Assembly: GCF_003206155.1 (NCBI RefSeq)
Contig: NZ_PZJV01000001.1
Coordinates: forward strand, 940,258 to 1,004,257
Length of the DNA: 64,000 bases
Source of the DNA: Salinicola halophilus
Lineage (GTDB): Bacteria > Pseudomonadota > Gammaproteobacteria > Pseudomonadales > Halomonadaceae
Direction of reading: 5' to 3'
Shown piece after piece: positions 26,849-37,464 of the stretch. The notes below the pieces were generated by a model that saw only the letters and a program-made list of their open reading frames with translations, was not told the DNA's origin and made no database searches. Position 1 is the stretch's first letter. Each line of letters opens with the position of its first letter. The translations under genes were made by a program, and so were the position numbers.

Positions 26849-28789
26849 ATGCTGCAGAACAACGATCTTCTGGCTCAGCTCAAACAAGAGATTCGTGCCA
26901 ACACGCCCCGCGTTCAGGGCACCATCAAGGCCACAGAGAAGGGTTTCGGCTTTCTCGAGTCCGAAGATGGCAGCTCTTACTTCATTCCACCGCCCGCAAT
27001 GAAGCGCGTTCTTCACGGCGATCGTATCGAAGCGACGATCAAGGAGGACGGCGACAAGAAACAGGCCGAACCCGAGACGCTGCTCGAAGCCTCGCTCGAA
27101 CGCTTCGTCGCCCGGGTTCAGAAACGCGAAGGCCGCCTCGCCGTCGTGCCCGACCATCCGTCGATCAACCTGGCGCTCAAGGCGCGACTCAAGCGCTCGC
27201 TCGAGGAAGACGCCATTGCCGACGGCGACTGGGTGGTGGCGCGTCTGATCCGCCACCCGCTGCGCCCGGACGATCGCGGTTTCTTCGCTCAGATCGACGA
27301 GTTGGTGGTCAAGAGCGACGACCCGGCAGTGCCGTGGCGCGTCACCCTCGCTCGTCACGCACTCGAGCAGGAGTGCCCGCCCGCTGCGGAGTCCTGGCCG
27401 CTGGCCGACGAAGGCCTGACTCGCGAAGACCTGACCCATGAGCCCTTCTTCACCATCGACGGTGAGAAGACGCGGGACATGGACGATGCTCTGCGCATCG
27501 AAGCCGCCGACGATGGCTGGATGCTGACGGTAGCGATCGCCGACCCGACGGCCTACGTCGACGAGTCGCACCCGGCGGATCTGGAAGCGCGCACCCGCGC
27601 CTTCACCGTCTATCTGCCGGGACAGAACATCACCATGCTGCCGGAAGCGCTGGCCGATGATCTCTGCTCGCTGAAGCCGGACGTCGAGCGCCCGGTGCTG
27701 GCCTGTCGGCTGCACGTTCACGCCGACGGCTCGCTGGGCGAGTATCGTTTCTTTGCCGCCAACATCCGCTCCCAATCCCGGCTGGTCTACGACGCTGTCT
27801 CCGACTGGCTGGAAGACGCCTCCGGCGCCGCCGCGCCCGCCGAGCCGATCGCCGAGCAGCTCAAGACACTGGAAGCGCTCACCCAGGCGCGCGCCGCCTG
27901 GCGCGAGGCGAACACCCTGGTGTTCAAGGATCGTCCCGACTACGTCTTCGATCTCGACGACGCCGGCAACGTGCTGGCGATCCGCACCGAAGAGCGTCGC
28001 ATCGCCCAGCGCATGATCGAGGAGTCGATGATCGTCGCCAACGCCTGCTGCGCGGATCTGCTCGCAAGCGAGGTCGGTCACGGCATCTTCAACGTCCATT
28101 ACGCTTTCGAGCCGGAGAAGATCGATCAGGCGATGGAGTTTCTTGCCGGTCAGGACATCGAGGTGGAGCGCGAACAGCTCTCGGAGCTGCCCCGCTACCG
28201 CGAGTTTCGCCGGGCGCTGGATGCGCGTGAGGATGCCTGGCTCGACGTGCGTCTACGCCGCTTCCAGGGCTATACCAACATGTCGGCCAAGCCCGGCCCG
28301 CACTTCGGCCTGGGGCTCCCCGCGTACGCCACCTGGACCTCGCCGATCCGCAAGTACGGCGACATGGTCAACCACCGCTTGATCAAGCGCGTGCTCAAGT
28401 CCGAGACCGCGCCGGAAGAAGCGAGCCAGAAGCTCACCGAGCAGTTGACCGAACGCCGACGACTCAACCGCTTGGCCGAGCGCGACGTGAAGGATTGGCT
28501 CTACGTGCGCTACCTCGGCGCCTCCCTCGATGACGGCACGGTTTTCGATGCCGAGATCATGGACATTCGCCGCGGCGGGATGCGCGTACGCCTGACCGCC
28601 AACGGCGCCACGGCTTTCGTCCCCGCGCCGCTGATCCACAGCGACCGCAATCAGGTCGTCATCGACGACAAAGAGGGACGCATCCAGATTGCCGACGAGC
28701 CCCGCTACAAGCTCGGCGACGCCATTCGGGTGAAGCTGGTGGAAGCGCGGGAAGCCACGCGTTCACTGGTCGCCACGCCTGCCGATTGA
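26849..28789 (+). CDS. rnb: Exoribonuclease II
   Basis: A 646-residue RNase II (E. coli: 644), a processive 3'-to-5' exonuclease that degrades unstructured RNA in the cytoplasm. The order is a cold-shock RNA-binding domain (about 20-85, GTIKATEKGFGFLESEDG), a second OB fold, and the RNB catalytic domain. The RNB domain carries the metal-binding aspartates in EKTRDMDDALRI (near 210) and the YTNMSAKPGPHFGLGLPAYATWTSPIRKYGD stretch, split here as YTNMSAKPGPHFGLG and TSPIRKYGD. A C-terminal S1 domain follows (GGMRVRLTANGATAFVPA). The frame is open upstream to 26633, but the promoter at 26788-26817 and the family length favour the ATG at 26849. It is divergent from nagR. Confidence 0.95.
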   Translation: MLQNNDLLAQLKQEIRANTPRVQGTIKATEKGFGFLESEDGSSYFIPPPAMKRVLHGDRIEATIKEDGDKKQAEPETLLEASLERFVARVQKREGRLAVVPDHPSINLALKARLKRSLEEDAIADGDWVVARLIRHPLRPDDRGFFAQIDELVVKSDDPAVPWRVTLARHALEQECPPAAESWPLADEGLTREDLTHEPFFTIDGEKTRDMDDALRIEAADDGWMLTVAIADPTAYVDESHPADLEARTRAFTVYLPGQNITMLPEALADDLCSLKPDVERPVLACRLHVHADGSLGEYRFFAANIRSQSRLVYDAVSDWLEDASGAAAPAEPIAEQLKTLEALTQARAAWREANTLVFKDRPDYVFDLDDAGNVLAIRTEERRIAQRMIEESMIVANACCADLLASEVGHGIFNVHYAFEPEKIDQAMEFLAGQDIEVEREQLSELPRYREFRRALDAREDAWLDVRLRRFQGYTNMSAKPGPHFGLGLPAYATWTSPIRKYGDMVNHRLIKRVLKSETAPEEASQKLTEQLTERRRLNRLAERDVKDWLYVRYLGASLDDGTVFDAEIMDIRRGGMRVRLTANGATAFVPAPLIHSDRNQVVIDDKEGRIQIADEPRYKLGDAIRVKLVEAREATRSLVATPAD

Positions 28790-28799
28790 AGAGCCCTTG

Positions 28800-28826
28800 G
28801 CCGCCGCTCTCGTCTCGAGCGGCGGC
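28800..28826 (+). terminator. Hairpin after rnb
   Basis: A 9-bp stem GCCGCCGCT / AGCGGCGGC with a short loop directly after the stop codon. There is no T-run, so it may protect the 3' end or pause rather than terminate strongly. Confidence 0.4.
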
Positions 28827-28988
28827 TACCACCATGGTGTGAACACCCCGTGACAGTGACGCGATATACTCCTCGACCTATACGGCGCGGGTATCGCGTG
28901 GGTTCGCGGTCATCCGACACGCTGACGCTCTGCACCATTTTCGGAATGCGCCGTATCGACAGGGACGGTTTCTAAGAGGAGCGGCTCG

Positions 28989-30122
28989 TTGCATATTGCC
29001 GACGTTACGATGTTCTATGCCCCCGCTAGCGGCGGGGTCCGCACTTATCTCGACGCCAAGCATCGGCGTCTGGCCAACCGGCCCGGTACGACCTGTAGCC
29101 TGTTGATTCCCGGGCCACAGCCCTTCACCGACGAAGGCATCTACCAGGTTCCCTCCCCACCCCTGCCGTTCAGCCAGGGCTACCGCTTTCCCCTGCGAAA
29201 ACGTGGTTGGGAGCGTGAACTCGTGCGTCTTGCCCCCGATATCATCGAGGCGGGCGACCCCTACGTGACGGGCTGGGCGGCGCTCGACGCCGGACGCCGA
29301 CTCGACGTCCCGGTGGTCGGTTTTTACCACTCCGATCTGCCTCGGCTCATCAGCAACCGTGTCGGACTCGGCAGTGACCGGCTGGTGGGCCGCTACGTGC
29401 GAAGACTCTATCGCCAGTTCGACCAGGTGCTCGCGCCGAGCCGTGTGATGGCCGAGCGGCTGGCGCGAATCGGCGTCGAGCGCGTTGCCGTGCAGCCGCT
29501 GGGGGTCGACCTCGAGAGCTTCCATCCCCGCTACCGGGACCCCGAGCTGCGTACGCGTCTGGGCCTCGACGATGACACCAGGCTGATGATCTTCGTCGGT
29601 CGCGGTTCGCGGGAGAAGAACCTGCACGATCTGCTGACGATGGCGCGTCAGCTCGGCAAGGGATACCACCTGCTGCTGGTCGGCCCCAACATGCCGCATC
29701 AGGTACCCGATAACGTCAGCGTCATCGATCGTTACACGCCGACCGAAGAAGTGGCGGGCTGGCTCGCCAGCAGCGACGTGCTCGTCCATGCGGGGACGCA
29801 GGAGACCTTCGGGCTGGTGGCACTGGAGGCGATGGCCTGCGGCATTCCGGTGGTCGCGGCCCGTGCCGGCGCGCTGACCGAAAACGTTCCGCTCGGCTGC
29901 GGGCTGCTCAGCGAGCCACACTCGCCGACGGACATGGCCCGCGCGATTCGCGAGCTTTTCGACAATCACGATGCCGCGAGCACCGGTCGACACGCGCGTC
30001 GCTACGTCGAGCGCCATCATGACTGGGACATCGTCATCGACGGGCTGTGCTCGCACTATCGACGCCTGACCCACTCGAGCGTCGGCACCCGGGAAGCACA
30101 GCAGGGCCCGCAGCATGGCTGA
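28989..30122 (+). CDS. Family-4 glycosyltransferase
   Basis: A 377-residue GT-B glycosyltransferase of family 4. The N-terminal acceptor domain opens MHIADVTMFYAPASGGVRTY. The nucleotide-sugar domain has FVGRGSREKNLHDLL (near 200) and the E-x7-E motif ETFGLVALEAMACGIPVV (near 272). The start is TTG, chosen because AGAGGAG lies 7 bases upstream and the Rossmann strand follows at once. It is first of three overlapping genes: 8 bases shared with the DUF2334 gene, then 4 with the UPF0104 gene. The plan resembles PimA/diacylglycerol glycosyltransferases that build membrane glycolipids; this is inference, and the donor and acceptor sugars are unknown. Confidence 0.88.
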   Translation: MHIADVTMFYAPASGGVRTYLDAKHRRLANRPGTTCSLLIPGPQPFTDEGIYQVPSPPLPFSQGYRFPLRKRGWERELVRLAPDIIEAGDPYVTGWAALDAGRRLDVPVVGFYHSDLPRLISNRVGLGSDRLVGRYVRRLYRQFDQVLAPSRVMAERLARIGVERVAVQPLGVDLESFHPRYRDPELRTRLGLDDDTRLMIFVGRGSREKNLHDLLTMARQLGKGYHLLLVGPNMPHQVPDNVSVIDRYTPTEEVAGWLASSDVLVHAGTQETFGLVALEAMACGIPVVAARAGALTENVPLGCGLLSEPHSPTDMARAIRELFDNHDAASTGRHARRYVERHHDWDIVIDGLCSHYRRLTHSSVGTREAQQGPQHG

Positions 30123-30912
30123 GCGTCATTTTTCCCTGGTGCTGCACGACATCGCGCCGGAAACGTGGGATGACTATCGCACGTTCGTCGCCGCCGTGGA
30201 TGCGTTGGGCGCACGCCACGGTCGCCGCATCCCCATCACCTGGCTGGTCGTGCCGGACTTTCACGGGCGGGGTGAGTGCCGCGCCAGCGCTAGGCTACGC
30301 CAGGTGCTCGACTCTCGCCTAGCGCTCGATGACGAGCTGGTGCTGCACGGCTATTACCACCGCGACGATGCGCCCGCGCCGCGAACGCCCCGGGAGTTCT
30401 ACATGCGCCGCCTCTACACGTGGGAGGGCGAGTTCTATGCGCTCGACCGGGCAGCCGCGGGCGATCTGCTCGATCGCGGCATGGCACAGTTCGAGGCGTG
30501 CGGCTGGCCGCATGGCGGTTTCGTCGCGCCGGCCTGGCTGATGAGCCAGGGTACCCGCGAGGCGCTGGCCGAGCGGGCCTTTCACTACACCAGCGATCCC
30601 AAGCGCCTCTATCGCCTCCCCGATTTCACGGCGATCGATGCCCCGAGCATCGTCTGGAGCGCACGTAGCGCCTGGCGCCGTGGTATGTCACGCGTCGTCA
30701 GCACGCTGCAGTATCGCCGCGCCGAATCGGCCCCCCTCATCCGTCTAGCGCTGCATCCGGTCGACATGCGCCATCGCGTGTCTCGCGATTACTGGCTGAA
30801 TCTGGTCGAGCAGCTGCTCGCAAGCGATCGCCGGCCCATCACCAAACGAGACTGGCTCGATACCGTGGCGCCGACGACCGACACAGTGTCTGGGGGCCGT
30901 TCGACGGCATGA
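30115..30912 (+). CDS. DUF2334 polysaccharide-deacetylase-like protein
   Basis: A 265-residue protein of the DUF2334 group in the carbohydrate-esterase-4/NodB fold. The opening SLVLHDIAPETWDD carries the HD of the metal site, LVLHGYYHRDD holds the HxxxH-like second motif, and GGFVAPAWLMSQGTREAL is the conserved strand with Pro. LALHPVDMRH near the end provides the last His. It would remove acetyl groups from a sugar; there is no signal peptide, so it would act in the cytoplasm. It is coupled by overlaps on both sides (8 and 4 bases), so it probably trims the product of the glycosyltransferase before export. The reaction is inferred. Confidence 0.85.
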   Translation: MAERHFSLVLHDIAPETWDDYRTFVAAVDALGARHGRRIPITWLVVPDFHGRGECRASARLRQVLDSRLALDDELVLHGYYHRDDAPAPRTPREFYMRRLYTWEGEFYALDRAAAGDLLDRGMAQFEACGWPHGGFVAPAWLMSQGTREALAERAFHYTSDPKRLYRLPDFTAIDAPSIVWSARSAWRRGMSRVVSTLQYRRAESAPLIRLALHPVDMRHRVSRDYWLNLVEQLLASDRRPITKRDWLDTVAPTTDTVSGGRSTA

Positions 30913-31907
30913 AACGCATCCTCTGGTTTCTGGCACTGGGGCTCGTCGCGGCGCTGGCGATACCGCTGCTGGTTGGCGGTCGCGGCATCGTCACCGAGCT
31001 TCGAGGCTTTCCTACGTCGCAGCTGATGATCATGCTCGGCATGGTCTTCGTCTGCTGGAACATCAACGCGCTGCGCCTGCGCCTGCTGCTCGCGGGGCGC
31101 GCCGGACGGCTATCCCAGACGCGGGCGTTCTCGATCATCATGGCGACCGAGTTCGCGATCTGCGCCACGCCAGGCGGCACCGGCGGGCCACTGACGCTAC
31201 TGGGCCTGCTGTCGCGGCGAGGCGTGCGCCCGGCGCAGGCCTCGGCGATCTTTGCCGTCGATCAGCTGACCGATCTACTGTTCTTCCTCTCCGGCCTCGT
31301 TGGCGTGGCGATCTACGTGTTGATCGAGGCGGTGGATCTCAACCTCGGCTGGCTCGTCGGGCTGCCCACGCTGCTCCTGGTGACGGCTCTGGGGTTGCTC
31401 TGGCTGACCCTCACGAACTACGCGCGCGTCATGCAGATCACCGGTCGCTGGCTCGAAAAGCTCAACGTCAAACGCCGCTCGCGTTTTGGCCTGGCCCGAC
31501 GGCTGCTGCATTTTCGCAACTCCCTGGTCGAAACCCTGCGACTGCCACGCTGGCTTTTGCTGACGGTATTCCTGCTCTGCTGCGCCCACTGGCTGATCCG
31601 CTACAGCATTCTGTATCTCGTGGTGCAGGGTCTCGGTCAGCACATCGACTGGGCGTGGACCTTTCTGGTGCAGATGGTCTCGATGGCCGCCGGGCAGCTG
31701 AGCTTTCTCCCCGGTGGCGCCGGCGGTGCGGAGCTGACTTCGTCGGCGATGCTGACGCCGCTGATCGGCGCTCAAAGCGCGGCGGCGGCGGTGCTGATCT
31801 GGCGCTTCGTCACCTACTACTTCTACCTGCTCGCCGGTTTCCCGATCTTCCTGGCGACGGCGGGACGAACGTTTTTGCGCATGATGAGCAAACGCAGCCA
31901 GAACTGA
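30909..31907 (+). CDS. UPF0104/LPG-synthase-TM-like membrane protein
   Basis: A 332-residue protein with about eight membrane helices of the UPF0104 (COG0392) family, the fold of the flippase part of lysyl-phosphatidylglycerol synthase MprF. Recognisable stretches are LGMVFVCWNINALRLRLLL, EFAICATPGGTGGPLTLLGLL, FAVDQLTDLLFFL and the C-terminal GQLSFLPGGAGGAELTSSAML. It lacks the soluble aminoacyl-transferase domain. Its start overlaps the DUF2334 gene by ATGA. A role in moving the lipid product of the cassette across the inner membrane is an inference from the MprF precedent. Confidence 0.88.
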   Translation: MKRILWFLALGLVAALAIPLLVGGRGIVTELRGFPTSQLMIMLGMVFVCWNINALRLRLLLAGRAGRLSQTRAFSIIMATEFAICATPGGTGGPLTLLGLLSRRGVRPAQASAIFAVDQLTDLLFFLSGLVGVAIYVLIEAVDLNLGWLVGLPTLLLVTALGLLWLTLTNYARVMQITGRWLEKLNVKRRSRFGLARRLLHFRNSLVETLRLPRWLLLTVFLLCCAHWLIRYSILYLVVQGLGQHIDWAWTFLVQMVSMAAGQLSFLPGGAGGAELTSSAMLTPLIGAQSAAAAVLIWRFVTYYFYLLAGFPIFLATAGRTFLRMMSKRSQN

Positions 31908-32060
31908 GTGCCGTCAGGATCTCGCCCCCTCTCGCCCCGCCTTTTTAGCAGGCGGCCGAGACGGGCTCATGGTCCCGTCCAATTTCGCAACCGGCCGCCC
32001 CTTCCTCAAACGGTTCGCCCTGCTTGCCGTTGAGCTCGAGGCGGCAGCGTCGAAACGACA

Positions 32061-32096
32061 ACGCCCCGCCAGACAGTGTCTGGCGGGGCGTTTTTC
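32061..32096. terminator. Strong bidirectional terminator
   Basis: A 15-bp stem AACGCCCCGCCAGAC (32061-32075) with GTCTGGCGGGGCGTT (32079-32093), followed by TTTTTC on the plus strand and GTCGTTTCG on the minus strand. It lies between the convergent UPF0104 gene and sucD and can end both transcripts. Confidence 0.9.
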
Positions 32097-32129
32097 GAGG
32101 CCTGAGCCTCGCCTCAGCGAGGCTGACGC

Positions 32130-33002
32130 TTACCAGCCGGTAGCGGCCTTCAGCGCATCGCCGATTTCGGCCAGCGAACGCACGGTCTTGACGCCGGCGT
32201 CTTCCAGCGCCTGGAACTTCTCGTCAGCCGTACCCTTGCCACCGGCGATGATCGCGCCTGCGTGGCCCATACGCTTGCCCGGGGGTGCGGTGACACCCGC
32301 GATGTAGGAGACCACCGGCTTGGAAACGTTGGCCTTGATGTAGGCTGCCGCTTCTTCTTCGGCGGTACCGCCGATCTCACCGATCATCACGATCGCTTCG
32401 GTCTGCGGGTCCTTCTCGAACATCTCGAGGATGTCGATGAAGGTGGATCCCGGGATCGGGTCGCCGCCGATGCCCACGCAGGTGGACTGGCCGAAGCCGT
32501 GATCGGTGGTCTGCTTGACCGCTTCATAGGTCAGGGTGCCCGAACGCGAGACGATACCGACGCGGCCCGGCTTGTGGATGTGCCCCGGCATGATGCCGAT
32601 CTTGGTCTCACCCGGCGTGATGACACCCGGGCAGTTCGGACCGATCAGACGCACACCCAGCTCGTCGCACTTCACCTTGACGTCGAGCATGTCGAGCGTC
32701 GGGATGCCTTCAGTGATGCAGACGATCAGCTTGATGCCGGCATTGGCGGCTTCAAGGACGGAATCCTTGCAAAACGCGGCGGGCACGTAGATGACGGACG
32801 CTTCGGCACCTGTCTTCTCCACGGCTTCTTTGACGGTGTCGAACACCGGCAGGCCCAGATGCTCCTGGCCACCCTTGCCCGGCGTCACGCCGCCGACCAT
32901 GTTGGTGCCGTAGGCGATTGCCTGCTCGGAGTGGAAGGTCCCCTGGCCGCCAGTGAAACCCTGGCAGATGACCTTGGTGTTCTTGTCGATCAGGATACTC
33001 AT
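32130..33002 (-). CDS. sucD: Succinyl-CoA synthetase alpha subunit
   Basis: A 290-residue subunit that forms succinate and ATP or GTP from succinyl-CoA with SucC. The CoA-binding Rossmann domain opens with [26 protein letters not shown]. The active-site histidine is in [15 protein letters not shown] near residue 246, and [12 protein letters not shown] and [14 protein letters not shown] are conserved. The length is normal (E. coli 289). It is last of the TCA gene block and coupled to sucC by a one-base TAATG overlap. A strong terminator follows. Confidence 0.98.
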   Translation of the reverse strand: MSILIDKNTKVICQGFTGGQGTFHSEQAIAYGTNMVGGVTPGKGGQEHLGLPVFDTVKEAVEKTGAEASVIYVPAAFCKDSVLEAANAGIKLIVCITEGIPTLDMLDVKVKCDELGVRLIGPNCPGVITPGETKIGIMPGHIHKPGRVGIVSRSGTLTYEAVKQTTDHGFGQSTCVGIGGDPIPGSTFIDILEMFEKDPQTEAIVMIGEIGGTAEEEAAAYIKANVSKPVVSYIAGVTAPPGKRMGHAGAIIAGGKGTADEKFQALEDAGVKTVRSLAEIGDALKAATGW

Positions 33003-34168
33003 TACTTGCCCTCCGCCGCTTTGACGACCTGCTGAGCCGCGTCAGTCAGGCTGGTAGCAGCGATGATGTTCAGTCCGCTGGAGGCCAGCTTGTCGGCGCC
33101 CAGCTCGGCGTTGTTACCTTCCAGACGCACCACGACCGGCACGTTGACGCCGACCTGCTCGACGGCACCGATGATGCCCTCGGCGATCATGTCACAGCGC
33201 ACGATACCGCCGAAGATGTTGACCAGTACGGCTTTGACGTTGGTGTCGGAGAGGATGATCTTGAACGCTTCCGCCACGCGCTCTTTGGTTGCACCGCCAC
33301 CCACGTCGAGGAAGTTGGCCGGCTTGCCGCCATTGAGGTTGACGATGTCCATGGTACCCATGGCGAGACCGGCACCGTTGACCATGCAGCCGATGTTGCC
33401 GTCGAGCGCGACGTAGTTAAGCTCCCACTGCTGGGCGTGCGCTTCACGTTCGTCTTCCTGGGACGGATCACGCATCGCCTGCAGGTCCGGATGGCGATAG
33501 AGCGCGTTGGCGTCCAGGTTGATCTTGGCATCCAGGCAGTGCAGGTTGCCGTCTTCCGTGATGACCAGCGGGTTGATCTCGAGCAGCGCCAGATCCTTGT
33601 CGTGGAACAGCTTGGAGAGTCCCAGGAAGATCTTGGTGAACTGCTTGACCTGCTCTTTGTTCAAGCCGAGCTTGAACGCCAGCTCGCGGGCCTGATACGG
33701 CTGCGCGCCGGTCAGCGGATCGATTTCGGCCTTGAGGATTTTCTCCGGCGTCTCCTCGGCGACCTTTTCGATCTCGACACCGCCCTCGGTGGACGCCATG
33801 AAGACGACGCGACGCGTGCCACGATCGACGACGGCGCCGAGATAGAGCTCGGTGGCGATATCGGTGCAGTTCTCGACCAGGATCTTCGCGACCGGCTGGC
33901 CCTTATCGTCGGTCTGGAAAGTCACCAGGTTCTTGCCGAGCCACTGCTCAGCGAAGGCCTTGGCTTCTTCCGGGCTCTGGACGAGCTTGACGCCGCCGGC
34001 CTTGCCGCGACCACCCGCGTGGACCTGCGCCTTGACGACCCACTTGTCGCCACCGATTTTCTTGCAAGCCTTAGCGGCTTCCTCGGGGGTGTCGACCGCG
34101 AAGCCTTTGGAGACCGGAAGACCGTAATCGGCAAACAGCTGTTTGCCCTGATACTCGTGAAGGTTCAT
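33002..34168 (-). CDS. sucC: Succinyl-CoA synthetase beta subunit
   Basis: A 388-residue ATP-grasp subunit of succinyl-CoA synthetase, identical in length to E. coli SucC. It shows [19 protein letters not shown], the nucleotide loop [15 protein letters not shown] (46-60), the metal ligands in [11 protein letters not shown] and NLHCLDAKI, and the succinate-binding [12 protein letters not shown]. It lies 112 bases after lpd; nothing like a promoter or terminator was clear in that gap, so it is probably read from upstream. It shares one base with sucD. Confidence 0.98.
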   Translation of the reverse strand: MNLHEYQGKQLFADYGLPVSKGFAVDTPEEAAKACKKIGGDKWVVKAQVHAGGRGKAGGVKLVQSPEEAKAFAEQWLGKNLVTFQTDDKGQPVAKILVENCTDIATELYLGAVVDRGTRRVVFMASTEGGVEIEKVAEETPEKILKAEIDPLTGAQPYQARELAFKLGLNKEQVKQFTKIFLGLSKLFHDKDLALLEINPLVITEDGNLHCLDAKINLDANALYRHPDLQAMRDPSQEDEREAHAQQWELNYVALDGNIGCMVNGAGLAMGTMDIVNLNGGKPANFLDVGGGATKERVAEAFKIILSDTNVKAVLVNIFGGIVRCDMIAEGIIGAVEQVGVNVPVVVRLEGNNAELGADKLASSGLNIIAATSLTDAAQQVVKAAEGK

Positions 34169-34280
34169 CGATTCATGCCATTAGGTTGCATGTGACTCGA
34201 ATGGCACCCGGCCACTGTGACCCGATGCCCCCGTGTCGCCCGAAGCCGGACGACACCTCAAACAAGAAGCGGAATAACGA

Positions 34281-35798
<1,518 letters not shown>

Positions 35799-35812
35799 TC
35801 AGAGGCTGCGAC

Positions 35813-37417
35813 TCAGATGTCGAGCAGCAGGCGCGCCGGGTCTTCCAGCAGCGACTTGATGGCGACGAGGAACTGCACCGCGTCCTTGCCGTCGATCATG
35901 CGGTGATCGTAGGACACGGCCAGATACATCATCGGACGAATCTCGACCTTGCCGTTCACCGCCATCGGGCGCTCCTGGATCTTGTGCATACCCAGAATCG
36001 CGGTCTGCGGCGGGTTGAGGATCGGCGTCGACATGAGCGAACCGAAGATGCCGCCGTTGGTGATGGTGAAGGTGCCGCCCTGCATGTCCTCGATGCCGAG
36101 CTTGCCTTCCTTGCCGCGCTGACCGAAGTCACCGATCGCCTTCTCGACATCGGCCAGCTTCATGCTGTCGGTGTCGCGTAGCACCGGCACGACCAGACCG
36201 CGCGGTGTGGAAACCGCCACGCCGATATCCTGATAGCCGTGGTAGACGATGTCGGTGCCATCGATCGAGGCGTTGACGTCCGGGAAGCGCTTGAGCGCCT
36301 CCGTTGCCGCCTTGACGAAGAAGCCCATGAAACCGAGCTTGACGTCGTGCGCCTTCTGGAAGGTGTCCTTGTACTGGCTGCGCAACGACATGACCGCGGT
36401 CATGTCCACCTCGTTGTAGGTGGTGAGCATCGCCGCAGTCTGCTGCGCCTGAACCAGGCGCTTGGCAATGGTCTGGCGCAGCCGGCTCATCGGTACGCGC
36501 TGCTCGGGGCGTTCGCCTTCGATGGCCGGTGTTTTGGTCGCCGCTGCCTTAGGCGTCGTCGCACCGCTCTCGGCGGCCGCCGACTTCTTGGCGGAACCGT
36601 CTTTCAGCGCTTTCTGGACGTCTTCCTTCAGGACACGACCGCCCTTACCGGTGCCTTCGATCTTGGCGACGTCGAGATCGTTTTCGGCGGCCAGCTTGCG
36701 TGCGGCAGGCGCGAGTATCTTGCCATCGACCTTGGCATCCTGCTCGCCGTCGTCGGCAGCCGAGGCCTGGTCCTGATTATCGGCGGATTCGGCAGACGCA
36801 CCCTCGGCGCCGCCGGCGGCGCCCTCGGAGAAGGTCGCCAGAACGGCTTCGGACTCGACCACTTCGCCTTCCTGGACCTTGATCTCGCTGAGCGAACCGT
36901 CGGCCGGGGCGACGACTTCCAGCACGACCTTGTCGGTTTCGATCTCGGCGAGAATCTCGTCGCGCTTGACCGCTTCACCAACCTTCTTGCTCCAGCTGGC
37001 GACGGTGCCTTCCTGCACGGATTCCGGGAAGCTCGGCGCTTTTACCTCGTGCGTCTTGCCGGAGGCCGCCGGCTTGGACTCGGACTTGGCCGGCTCTTCG
37101 GACTTCTTGTCCGAGGCACTTTCGCTTTCGCCCTGATCATCGCCGGCCGAAGCGGAGGCTTTCTCCGGCCCGCCTTCGGAGGCGGCCCCGAGAACCCCCA
37201 GCACCTGCTCGGATTCGCAGGTATCGCCTTCCTCGATCTTGATGTCGGAGAGAGTACCCGCCTCCGGCGCGACGACTTCGAGCACCACCTTGTCGGTCTC
37301 GATCTCGACGATCAGCTCGTCACGTTCGACGCTGTCGCCCACCTTCTTGTGCCATGTGGCAACCGTGCCTTCGGCCACGGATTCCGGAAAACTCGGCGCT
37401 TTGATATCAGTAGCCAT
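35813..37417 (-). CDS. sucB: 2-Oxoglutarate dehydrogenase E2, two lipoyl domains
   Basis: A 534-residue dihydrolipoyllysine succinyltransferase, about 130 residues longer than E. coli SucB (405). The extra length is a second lipoyl domain. The first (about 2-78) and second (about 122-198) are nearly the same, each opening KAPSFPESV and carrying the lipoyl lysine in [11 protein letters not shown]. Two Ala/Glu/Lys-rich linkers follow, then the E1/E3-binding domain ([32 protein letters not shown], split here as [10 protein letters not shown] and [13 protein letters not shown]). The catalytic core carries [13 protein letters not shown] with the HxxxD pair. It is second of the suc block, 47 bases after sucA. 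Confidence 0.97.
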   Translation of the reverse strand: MATDIKAPSFPESVAEGTVATWHKKVGDSVERDELIVEIETDKVVLEVVAPEAGTLSDIKIEEGDTCESEQVLGVLGAASEGGPEKASASAGDDQGESESASDKKSEEPAKSESKPAASGKTHEVKAPSFPESVQEGTVASWSKKVGEAVKRDEILAEIETDKVVLEVVAPADGSLSEIKVQEGEVVESEAVLATFSEGAAGGAEGASAESADNQDQASAADDGEQDAKVDGKILAPAARKLAAENDLDVAKIEGTGKGGRVLKEDVQKALKDGSAKKSAAAESGATTPKAAATKTPAIEGERPEQRVPMSRLRQTIAKRLVQAQQTAAMLTTYNEVDMTAVMSLRSQYKDTFQKAHDVKLGFMGFFVKAATEALKRFPDVNASIDGTDIVYHGYQDIGVAVSTPRGLVVPVLRDTDSMKLADVEKAIGDFGQRGKEGKLGIEDMQGGTFTITNGGIFGSLMSTPILNPPQTAILGMHKIQERPMAVNGKVEIRPMMYLAVSYDHRMIDGKDAVQFLVAIKSLLEDPARLLLDI

Positions 37418-37464
37418 GTCGTATCCTTAGTCTCTTCTCTTTCGCGGCTTCGCGGCGACTCGCT

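Noticed and set aside
26711-28099. A 462-codon open frame on the minus strand opposite rnb
   Set aside because: It mirrors the RNase II catalytic region; composition is typical of an antisense shadow.
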